DNA of 20,705 nt, taken from NCBI GenBank assembly GCA_934467435.1, contig CAKSLR010000012.1, positions 1 to 20,705 on the forward strand, written 5' to 3'. Positions 14,594 to 20,705 of this stretch are shown here, in pieces. Both the position numbers and the translations under genes were made by a program. The first letter of the stretch is position 1, and every line of letters begins with the position of its first letter. The DNA is from an uncultured Eubacteriales bacterium (GTDB taxonomy: Bacteria; Bacillota; Clostridia; Oscillospirales; CAG-272). Below the pieces are notes generated by a model. It made no database searches, was not told where the DNA came from, and worked only from the letters and a program-made list of their open reading frames with translations.

Positions 14594-16741
14594 ATGAAAA
14601 TTCTGATGCTGAGCGACCGCCTGACCATCGGCGGGGCGGAAACACACATTTTTGAACTGGCGCACGCCCTGCGTGCGGCAGGGCATACGGTCATAGCGGC
14701 AAGTGCGGCAGGTGCTTTTTTTGAGCGCCTGCGAGATGCCGGCTTTTTTTGCGTTTCCCTGCCGCTTGATTCCCGCCGCCCCAAGGATATTTTACGTGCC
14801 AGGCGAGGCTTGCTTCGTTTACTCACCCAAGAAAAATTTGACGTGATTCATGCCAACGCGCGTCTGCCGGCTGCGCTGGTCGCCCCCCTCTGTCGCCACC
14901 TGCACATCCCGCTGGTGGTGACCGCGCACTGGGTCTTTCGGGCGGACGGTTGGCGGGGGCGCCTGAGTGCATGGGGCGATTGCACCCTGGCGGTCAGCCC
15001 GGATATTGCACGGTATCTGCAAGCCAACTATGCGCTGCCACCTGATCGGATTTACCCCATTCACAACGGCATTGACGCCGCGCGCTATACCGCTGCCGAC
15101 CACCAAACGGGGTATGGAAGAATCCTGCACATCAGCCGGCTGGATACCGACCGCGCCGCGGCAGCGGGGGCGCTCCTGCGGCTTGCACCGCGCCTCCTCG
15201 CGGGGGGCATGACCTCCCTCACCATAGTAGGAGAAGGAGACTGCCTTGCCGCCTTCCGCGCGCAGGCAGCCGAGCAAAATCGCCGGGCGGGCAGAGAGTA
15301 TATCCGTCTTGCGGGCGGCGTGACCGATGTACTGCCCTACCTGCAAAAGGGAGATATTTTTGTCGGCGTTTCCCGCGCAGCACTGGAAGCCATGGCGTGC
15401 GGTATTCCTGTGGTTTTAGCCGGGAATGAAGGATTTCTCGGTCCCCTGACCGAAGAAAACACCGCCCTCGCGATGGACGGCAATTTCTGTTGCCGCGCCG
15501 CACCGCCGCTGACGGACGAAAGGTTGTTTGCCGCCGTCAGCGACCTGCTGCATAACCCCCATGCTCAAGGCGTCTGCGGGGCGCTGGGATCCTCGCTGGT
15601 TCAACGTTATTACAGCCGCGAGCAGATGGGGAAAGAAGCGCTCACCGCCTACCGCGCCGCCATCCGAAAAACTGCGGTACCGTCAAACATGATTATATGC
15701 GGATACTACGGCTTTCGGAACACCGGGGATGAGGCAATTCTCTCTGCCACGCTGCCTGCGGTGCGGGTGGCGGGGTATCACCGCATCACCCTGCTCTCCC
15801 GGGCGGGGGAATCCCGCGAAGAAAACGATACGAAGGGGGCGCCTTCTCTTTTTTGCACCGCATCCCCCAAAAAAGCCCTGCCCCACTGCCGCAGGGGTGA
15901 ACAAAGCGTTTTTCTTTTGGGAGGCGGCAATCTCCTGCAGGACGAAACCAGCCGCCGCTCTCTGCTCTATTACACACATCTTCTGCGCCTTGCCGCGCGA
16001 CGCGGATACGCGGTCTATGTCTTCGGCGGCATCGGTCGGCTGGATGCGTGGGGCGAGTCCGTTACGCGCCGGGCGCTTGCCAAAGCAAGGGGGTGCTTTG
16101 CCCGTACCCCTGCCGATCTTTCCCATTTCCGTCGCCTGTGCCCTCCCTCCTGTCGGATCTCCCTTCTGCCGGATGCGGCACTTTGGACTCGCCCCCTTCC
16201 CGCGCCGGTTCCGATGCCGCAGGATGCCTTTATCCTGCTTTCGCTGCGCGGCACCCCCTCCCCGGCATTCCGATCCGATCTTCTCCGCTTCTGTCGCGCG
16301 GCAGAGGCAAACGGTTACCGCATCGCGGCTGCCGCCATGCACCCCACCGCCGATCGGGATGGTGTGCATGCCCTCTCGGCATCCCTGCCGCGGCTCCTGT
16401 GCCTGCCGCCCCTGCGCGGCGGGGAGATGGTCGGCGTGCTCTCCCGCTGTCGCCTGCTTCTTTCCACCCGCCTGCACCCTCTCATTTTTGCCGCCGTGGC
16501 GGGAACTCCTGCCATCACGTGGGAGGACGGAGGGAAAATTCATCGTTTCGCCACTTATGCCGCCACCTGTGCCCCCGAAGGGTGCACGCCGCTGGTTCTC
16601 CTTCCCCGGGAAGGCGATGAACTGCTTTGGCAGCGTGCACTCTCCCTGCTCCGCACGCCGCTTTCCCCCGGGGAACGCGCCGCCTACCTCCGTACCCTGC
16701 GAGGCGGGCAGGAAGCTTTTGCATTTCCGTCTATGCCGTGA
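14594..16741 (+). CDS. Fusion of GT4 glycosyltransferase and CsaB-type polysaccharide pyruvyl transferase
   Basis: A 715-residue two-domain protein. Residues 1-about 360 are a GT-B fold, GT4-type glycosyltransferase: LSDRLTIGGAETHIFELA at the start, a DVIHANARLPA strand, PIHNGID at the linker, HISRLD, and the donor-binding ALEAMACGIPVVLAG. Residues 366-715 are a CsaB-like pyruvyl transferase: CGYYGFRNTGDEAIL, LLGGGNLLQDETS, YYTHLLRLAARRG, VFGGIGRLD, and LLLSTRLHPLIFAA near the end. CsaB puts ketal pyruvate on secondary wall polymers, creating the ligand for SLH-domain S-layer proteins. The fusion suggests sugar addition and pyruvylation in one polypeptide; that is inference. M366 has no Shine-Dalgarno site, so it is not a separate start. 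The ATG at 14594 follows GGGGGAG. The acceptor sugar is unknown. Confidence 0.9.
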   Translation: MKILMLSDRLTIGGAETHIFELAHALRAAGHTVIAASAAGAFFERLRDAGFFCVSLPLDSRRPKDILRARRGLLRLLTQEKFDVIHANARLPAALVAPLCRHLHIPLVVTAHWVFRADGWRGRLSAWGDCTLAVSPDIARYLQANYALPPDRIYPIHNGIDAARYTAADHQTGYGRILHISRLDTDRAAAAGALLRLAPRLLAGGMTSLTIVGEGDCLAAFRAQAAEQNRRAGREYIRLAGGVTDVLPYLQKGDIFVGVSRAALEAMACGIPVVLAGNEGFLGPLTEENTALAMDGNFCCRAAPPLTDERLFAAVSDLLHNPHAQGVCGALGSSLVQRYYSREQMGKEALTAYRAAIRKTAVPSNMIICGYYGFRNTGDEAILSATLPAVRVAGYHRITLLSRAGESREENDTKGAPSLFCTASPKKALPHCRRGEQSVFLLGGGNLLQDETSRRSLLYYTHLLRLAARRGYAVYVFGGIGRLDAWGESVTRRALAKARGCFARTPADLSHFRRLCPPSCRISLLPDAALWTRPLPAPVPMPQDAFILLSLRGTPSPAFRSDLLRFCRAAEANGYRIAAAAMHPTADRDGVHALSASLPRLLCLPPLRGGEMVGVLSRCRLLLSTRLHPLIFAAVAGTPAITWEDGGKIHRFATYAATCAPEGCTPLVLLPREGDELLWQRALSLLRTPLSPGERAAYLRTLRGGQEAFAFPSMP

Positions 16742-16755
16742 TTTCCAAAAAGCAG

Positions 16756-16795
16756 GAAGCAGCGCAGCCGCATTGCGGCTGCGCTGCTTCTTTAT
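16756..16795 (+). terminator. Terminator of the GT4-CsaB gene
   Basis: A perfect 16-bp stem, GAAGCAGCGCAGCCGC (16756-16771) and GCGGCTGCGCTGCTTC (16775-16790), has an ATT loop and is followed by TTTAT. The U-tract is short on the plus strand. On the minus strand T's occur six bases after the stem, but the convergent Nudix gene ends only just beyond, so it may serve both. Confidence 0.75.
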
Positions 16796-16801
16796 GGTTC
16801 C

Positions 16802-17284
16802 TTATGAAAGGGGTAGGGACACTCCGTTCAGGGTGGCGGCAACCAGACGGTCGCCGTGATACACCAATTTCAGAGAAAAGAACGGTTCCTCTTCGGCAAG
16901 CAGCCCCAAAAAGATACGGTCACCTTCCCAAAGCGGCAGGGAAAGTACCGCTTCTTTCTTCACCCACGCCAGATCCCCCTCCGTGCAGGCGCGCGGTGTA
17001 CCCACGGGCGCCGGAGCGGTAAAAAGGTGCATATATTCGGTCGGATAGGTGTCGGAGGCAAACGTCACAATGCCGCGGTAGGCAAAGCGAGGAACGAGAA
17101 AACCGGTCTCCTCTTCCACTTCCCGCCGTGCGCACTCCTCCGGGCTTTCGCCCTTCTCAAATTTGCCCCCCACACCGATCCACTTATCGTAGTTCGGATC
17201 ATTTTGTTTTTTGGTGCGGTGCAACATCAGATACGCGCCGTCCCGCTCCAGATAACAGAGCGAGGTGTTCTGTCCTTCGGTCAT
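16802..17284 (-). CDS. Nudix hydrolase, MutT/8-oxo-dGTPase-like
   Basis: 160 residues with an intact Nudix box from G40 to F62: G40, E46, then REVEEETGF (54-62), matching GX5EX7REUXEEXGU. The N-terminal strand LCYLERDGAYLMLHRTKK and the sequence YDKWIGVGGKFEKGES are typical of the 8-oxo-dGTP diphosphatase/MutT-like group. The exact nucleotide substrate cannot be read. Upstream in-frame ATG and other starts reach 17413, inside glyS, but the ATG at 17284 has GGGGAGG 6 bases ahead and is chosen. A second ATG at 17300 overlaps this Shine-Dalgarno site. The glyS terminator lies directly upstream, so expression depends on read-through or an unseen internal promoter. Confidence 0.9.
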   Translation of the reverse strand: MTEGQNTSLCYLERDGAYLMLHRTKKQNDPNYDKWIGVGGKFEKGESPEECARREVEEETGFLVPRFAYRGIVTFASDTYPTEYMHLFTAPAPVGTPRACTEGDLAWVKKEAVLSLPLWEGDRIFLGLLAEEEPFFSLKLVYHGDRLVAATLNGVSLPLS

Positions 17285-17301
17285 GGCAAACCTCCCCATG
17301 G

Positions 17302-17332
17302 AAAAAGCGCCCGCCGCACGGCGGGCGCTTTT
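17302..17332 (-). terminator. Terminator of glyS, abutting the Nudix ribosome-binding site
   Basis: AAAAGCGCCCGCC (17303-17315), loop GCAC, GGCGGGCGCTTTT (17320-17332). On the minus strand the GC stem ends in a T-run (17306-17302). It starts one base after the glyS stop, and its T-run ends about 5 bases before the Nudix Shine-Dalgarno site. Confidence 0.85.
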
Positions 17333-17333
17333 C

Positions 17334-18725
17334 TTAAAACTCCAGTTTCTTTTCGACGTAAGCACGGACGTCCGCCATGGGAATCCGCACCTGCTCCATA
17401 CTGTCACGGTCACGCACGGTCACGCAGCCATCGGTTTCACTGTCAAAATCATAGGTCACGCAGAACGGCGTACCGATCTCATCCTGCCGGCGATACCGCT
17501 TACCGATTGAGCCGGTCTCGTCAAAATCGGTGGTGAAGTAACGCGAGAGTTCATCGCACAGCGCGCCCGCCTTTTCGGAAAGTTTTTTTGAGAGCGGCAG
17601 CACCGCCACCTTGATGGGTGCCAGCGCGGGATGCAGGTGCAGCACCACGCGGGTATCCCCCTCTCCGACCGTTTCTTCGTCATAGGCATCAATCAGGAAC
17701 GCAAGGGTCACACGGTCGGCGCCGAGCGACGGCTCAATCACATACGGAATAAATTTCTCATTGGTCTCCGGGTCAAAATATTCCAGGCTCTCACCGCTGT
17801 GGTTCTGGTGCTGGGTCAGGTCATAATCGGTACGGTCAGCAATGCCCCAAAGTTCGCCCCAGCCGAACGGGAAGAGGAACTCAAAGTCGGTCGTTGCTTT
17901 GGAATAGAAGCAAAGCTCTTCTTTGTCGTGATCGCGCAGGCGCAGGTGTTCCTTCGTCATGCCGAGGTTGTAAAGGAAGTCAGCGCAGTACTGTTTCCAG
18001 TAAGCAAACCACTCCAGGTCCGTGCCCGGCTTGCAGAAAAACTCCAGTTCCATCTGCTCGAACTCACGTGTACGGAAAATAAAGTTGCCGGGTGTGATCT
18101 CGTTGCGGAAGGACTTGCCGATCTGCCCGACGCCAAACGGCAGTTTGCGGCGGGTGGAACGGGCAACGTTCTTGAAGTTGACAAAAATCCCCTGCGCCGT
18201 TTCGGGGCGCAGATATACCGTACTTGCCGAATCCTCGGTCACACCGATGAAGGTTTTGAACATCAGGTTGAACTTTTTGATTTCGGTAAATTCATGACCG
18301 CCGCAGACCGGGCAGGCAATGCCCTTCTCGCGGATGAAGTTTGCCATTTCGTCAAACGTCCAGCCGGCGGGGTTATCATTCGTACCGTTTTGAAAGGCAT
18401 AATCCTCAATCAGTTTATCGGCGCGATGACGCGCTTTGCATTGCTTGCAGTCCATCAACGGGTCGGAGAAGCCGCCCACATGTCCCGATGCCACCCAGGT
18501 TTCGGGATTCATGATAATGGCGCTGTCAAGACCGACGTTATACCGGCACTCCTGCACAAATTTTTTCCACCAGGCGCGTTTGACGTTGTTTTTGAATTCG
18601 ACGCCGAGCGGACCGTAATCCCAGGAGTTCGCCAACCCACCGTAAATTTCGGAGCCGGCAAAAATAATGCCGCGGTTTTTACACAGGGCAACAATCTTGT
18701 CCATGGTCTTTTTGCTGTTATCCAT
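17334..18725 (-). CDS. glyS: Glycyl-tRNA synthetase, single-chain (alpha2) type
   Basis: A class II synthetase charging tRNA-Gly, of the homodimeric GlyQS type rather than the alpha2beta2 type. The product is 463 residues. It has GIIFAGSEIYGGLANSWDYGP at the start. A zinc-ribbon-like insertion has C93/C96 (CKQC) and C138/C141 (CPVC). Motif 2 is FRNEITPGNFIFRTREF and motif 3 is EPSLGADRVTLAFL. The C-terminal anticodon-binding domain contains APIKVAVLPL. The ATG at 18725 has GGAGAG upstream and begins 13 bases after the mtaB stop, so the two are co-transcribed. No T-box leader is possible in such a short gap, so any T-box would have to sit before mtaB, where none is seen. Confidence 0.97.
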   Translation of the reverse strand: MDNSKKTMDKIVALCKNRGIIFAGSEIYGGLANSWDYGPLGVEFKNNVKRAWWKKFVQECRYNVGLDSAIIMNPETWVASGHVGGFSDPLMDCKQCKARHRADKLIEDYAFQNGTNDNPAGWTFDEMANFIREKGIACPVCGGHEFTEIKKFNLMFKTFIGVTEDSASTVYLRPETAQGIFVNFKNVARSTRRKLPFGVGQIGKSFRNEITPGNFIFRTREFEQMELEFFCKPGTDLEWFAYWKQYCADFLYNLGMTKEHLRLRDHDKEELCFYSKATTDFEFLFPFGWGELWGIADRTDYDLTQHQNHSGESLEYFDPETNEKFIPYVIEPSLGADRVTLAFLIDAYDEETVGEGDTRVVLHLHPALAPIKVAVLPLSKKLSEKAGALCDELSRYFTTDFDETGSIGKRYRRQDEIGTPFCVTYDFDSETDGCVTVRDRDSMEQVRIPMADVRAYVEKKLEF

Positions 18726-18738
18726 CTTTTCTCTCCAT

Positions 18739-20064
18739 CTATGATAAATTATTTTTTTCGCAAAGAATCGCGGCGCCGTCCACCGAATGCGGAATCAGGG
18801 AAAGAAGCGTGCCGGAGGGCATGGTGCCATCATCGGGCACGCGCACTTCCATATAGGTATCGGTGTGCCCGGTCACGTACCCGTCCTCCGATGATTCCAT
18901 CACGGCAGAAAGCGGTTTCCCCACCCGGCAGACCTTGGAAAGAATCTCTCCGCGGATTTCGGCATTCAGCGCAATCAGGCGTGCGGAACGGGCGTGCTTG
19001 ACTTCCTCCGGCACCTGGTCGGGGAAGGTTGCCGCCGGGGTCCCCGGACGGCGGGAATAGGCAAAAACGTGCATATCCAGGAATTTTGCCTGTCGGCAGA
19101 AATCCAGCGTTTCTTCAAAATCGGCATCGCTTTCCCCGGGAAAGCCCACCATCATATCGGTGGTATATTGCATAGCGGGTACCAGCGCCCGCATGGCGCC
19201 CAGTGCCGAAAGTGCAAAAGAACGGTGATAACGGCGGCGCATCCCGCGTAGCACCGCATCCGCCCCGCTCTGCATGGAAAGATGCAGGTGCGGCACCATA
19301 CACCGCAGCGCGGCGAAACGGCGGATAAAATCCTCCCGCATCAATTCGGGCGAGAGTGAGCCGAGCCGGATGCGGGGGGTGGTCTCCCGGCGATCCAGTT
19401 CCTCAAGCAGATCAATCAGGCGCACATTGCCAAGATCCACACCGTACGACGCCGTTTCAATTCCCGTCAGCACGATCTCCCGGCAACCGCCCGATGCGAG
19501 CGTTTCCACCTCACGCAACACATCGGAGAAGGGTTTGGAGCGCACATGCCCCCGCGCCCCGGGAATGGCGCAGTAGGTGCAGCGGCACTCGCACCCGTCT
19601 TCAATTTTCAGGTACGCGCGGGTACGCGGTGCATGCGTGATGGACATGCGCTCAAACGCCGCTCCTGCAATCTCCGTCACCTCACAATACGGAACGCCCG
19701 TGCGATCGGCAAGCAGAGCGCGTGCCCGTTCGGGGAGGCGCATTTTGCCGTCCGTCCCCGAAACATAGGCGACCCCGGGGATTCCCGCAACCGCTGCGGG
19801 AGAGGTCTGGGCATAACACCCGCAGACCATCACCACAGCATGCGGATTTCTGTGAACCGCGCGGCGGATGACCTGACGGGATTTGCGGTCACTTTCCGCC
19901 GTTACCGTGCAGGTATTGATGACATATACATCGCACACCTCATCAAACGGGGCACGCAGAAACCCATCCGCCGCAAATGCCTCGGCAATGGCTTCCGTCT
20001 CATACTGCGACACCTTGCACCCGAGCGTGTAAAACCCAACCCGATAGGTGTTTTCCGTTGTCAT
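18739..20064 (-). CDS. mtaB: tRNA (t6A37) methylthiotransferase MtaB
   Basis: A radical-SAM enzyme that converts t6A37 to ms2t6A37 in ANN-decoding tRNAs. The product is 441 residues. The N-terminal UPF0004 domain has cluster cysteines C16 (TLGCKVSQYE), C52 (INTCTVT) and C83 (VCGCYAQ). The radical-SAM motif is C158, C162, C165 (GCECRCTYC). A C-terminal TRAM-like region covers about 370-430. TLGCKVSQYE and the R(V/A)YLKIEDGC type core distinguish MtaB from MiaB and RimO. The frame is open upstream to 20136, but transcription should start near 20088 and the ATG at 20085 lacks a Shine-Dalgarno site. The ATG at 20064 fits homologues best. It leads the mtaB-glyS unit. Confidence 0.93.
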   Translation of the reverse strand: MTTENTYRVGFYTLGCKVSQYETEAIAEAFAADGFLRAPFDEVCDVYVINTCTVTAESDRKSRQVIRRAVHRNPHAVVMVCGCYAQTSPAAVAGIPGVAYVSGTDGKMRLPERARALLADRTGVPYCEVTEIAGAAFERMSITHAPRTRAYLKIEDGCECRCTYCAIPGARGHVRSKPFSDVLREVETLASGGCREIVLTGIETASYGVDLGNVRLIDLLEELDRRETTPRIRLGSLSPELMREDFIRRFAALRCMVPHLHLSMQSGADAVLRGMRRRYHRSFALSALGAMRALVPAMQYTTDMMVGFPGESDADFEETLDFCRQAKFLDMHVFAYSRRPGTPAATFPDQVPEEVKHARSARLIALNAEIRGEILSKVCRVGKPLSAVMESSEDGYVTGHTDTYMEVRVPDDGTMPSGTLLSLIPHSVDGAAILCEKNNLS

Positions 20065-20094
20065 CACCCCGCACTCTTTTTGCATTTTTCGTAT

Positions 20095-20123
20095 ATTGTA
20101 ACACATTTTTTCCGGTTTGTAAA
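20095..20123 (-). promoter_or_regulatory. mtaB-glyS promoter (sigma-A, extended -10)
   Basis: On the minus strand, TTTACA (20123-20118), a 17-base spacer, then TACAAT (20100-20095) preceded by TGT. The start is predicted near 20088, only about 24 bases before the chosen mtaB ATG. Confidence 0.78.
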
Positions 20124-20215
20124 GCACCTTAGGCAAAAAACCGCAGGCAGGACGGCGGTACTTGGCGCTTTTTTGTTTTTTTGCGGAGAAAATCGAAAAA
20201 ACATCGTTTTATCCC

Positions 20216-20244
20216 TTGAAAACGCCGCGCGAATCCTGTATAAT
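20216..20244 (+). promoter_or_regulatory. upp promoter (sigma-A type)
   Basis: TTGAAA (20216-20221), a 17-base spacer, then consensus TATAAT (20239-20244). Upstream A/T tracts (20168-20212) could act as an UP element. The leader of about 83 bases (20251-20333) holds GC-rich stem-loops. Confidence 0.88.
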
Positions 20245-20272
20245 AAGTGGGAAAGTAACGAGGTACAGGGCG

Positions 20273-20300
20273 CCTTGCGGCGCGGCGGTCAGACGGACCG
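20273..20300 (+). promoter_or_regulatory. Stem-loop in the upp leader
   Basis: GGCGGTC, loop AGACG, GACCGCC, flanked by a further C-G pair, forms an 8-bp GC stem about 30 bases before the start codon; the exact ends within this interval are approximate. There is no U-tract, so it is not a terminator. A role in translational or PyrR-type control of upp is possible but not shown. Confidence 0.4.
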
Positions 20301-20333
20301 CCGACCGAGCACCGCCCGGGAAAGGAATTTACC

Positions 20334-20705
20334 ATGAGTACACTCCACGTCATCGACCACCCGCTGATTCAGCACAAGCTGACCATTATGCGCAAAAGCA
20401 GCACCAGTTCCAAGGATTTCCGCCAACTGCTTGAAGAAATCTCCATGTTGATGGGGTATGAGGTTACCCGTGATCTTCCGCTGGAGGAAGTGGAGATCAC
20501 CACCCCCGTCGCCAAAGCGGCCGAAAAACAGATTGCCGGCAAAAAACTTGCCATTGTTCCGATTCTGCGTGCCGGGCTCGGCATGGTGGACGGGCTGCTC
20601 AGCCTGGTTCCCGTGGCGCGCGTCGGTCATATCGGTCTTTACCGTGACCCCGAATCGCACCTGCCGGTGGAATACTACTGCAAGCTCCCCCCCAACATTC
20701 AGAAC
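20334..20705 (+). CDS. upp: Uracil phosphoribosyltransferase, 3' end cut by window edge
   Basis: Converts uracil and PRPP to UMP in pyrimidine salvage. 124 residues are visible of the usual roughly 209. HVIDHPLIQHKLTIMR (5-20) is the conserved N-terminus, and VPILRAGLGMVDGLL (75-89) is the family signature. HIGLYRDP follows. The PRPP-binding DPMLATG motif lies beyond the edge. The ATG at 20334 has AAAGGA 8 bases upstream and its own strong promoter. It is divergent from mtaB. Confidence 0.97.
   Translation, partial: MSTLHVIDHPLIQHKLTIMRKSSTSSKDFRQLLEEISMLMGYEVTRDLPLEEVEITTPVAKAAEKQIAGKKLAIVPILRAGLGMVDGLLSLVPVARVGHIGLYRDPESHLPVEYYCKLPPNIQN

Noticed and set aside
15683..16859. Long frames on both strands (15683-16543 minus, 15729-16859 plus) over the CsaB half
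   Set aside because: Both overlap the CsaB motifs, which are only intact in the 14594-16741 frame.
17631..19001. 456-codon open frame on the plus strand
   Set aside because: It lies opposite glyS and mtaB and runs across both and their junction, with no domain. It is a GC-rich shadow frame.
20124..20160. Possible minus-strand terminator between upp and mtaB (ACCGC...GCGGT followed by T's)
   Set aside because: Only a 5-bp stem with an 11-base loop, and no minus-strand transcript is expected from that side because upp is on the plus strand.
1..20705. tRNA, rRNA, CRISPR, insertion sequence or prophage
   Set aside because: Reading all intergenic gaps, I found no tRNA-like cloverleaf, regular repeat array, transposase, integrase or terminal inverted repeat pair.

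Overview
This is an ordinary-looking chromosomal housekeeping segment from a GC-rich Firmicute, most likely an uncultured member of the class Clostridia. The evidence is strong purine-rich Shine-Dalgarno sites, classic TTGACA/TATAAT promoters, intrinsic terminators after most transcription units, a SpoVG homologue, a CsaB-type pyruvyl transferase, an FtsK/SpoIIIE translocase and a single-chain GlyQS-type glycyl-tRNA synthetase. The family-level assignment is inference. I see no mobile element, CRISPR array, tRNA or rRNA. No gap between genes exceeds 300 bases.

Layout. 1-2854 (minus): the dihydroorotase gene pyrC, cut by the left edge, behind its own promoter and a well-formed transcription attenuator. 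Upstream of it is cysS with its own promoter and terminator. 2949-3730 (minus): two overlapping half-size TauE/SafE (TSUP) membrane proteins. 3780-9859 (plus): a four-gene cluster of ftsK/spoIIIE, a DJ-1/PfpI protein with an FtsK-gamma-like N-terminal winged helix, 5-formyltetrahydrofolate cyclo-ligase and an unrecognised zinc-ribbon protein. 9893-10459 (minus): a signal-less Amidase_3 cell-wall hydrolase. 10533-11269 (plus): a TtcA-family PP-loop gene broken by a one-base frameshift. 11311-14037 (minus): the CCA-adding enzyme gene cca and murC, each behind its own start region. 14196-16741 (plus): spoVG, a terminator, then a large fusion of a GT4 glycosyltransferase with a CsaB-type polysaccharide pyruvyl transferase. 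16802-20064 (minus): mtaB, glyS, a terminator, then a Nudix hydrolase. 20334-20705 (plus): upp, cut by the right edge.

Themes. Translation and tRNA maturation (cysS, glyS, cca, mtaB, the TtcA-like gene), cell envelope (murC, amidase, GT4-CsaB), chromosome segregation (ftsK) and pyrimidine metabolism (pyrC and upp at the two ends). The most unusual items are the FtsK-gamma/DJ-1 fusion directly downstream of ftsK, the GT4-CsaB fusion, the attenuator in front of pyrC and the frameshifted TtcA-like gene. I did not find a clearly new multi-gene system. The DJ-1 fusion is the best candidate for undescribed biology.
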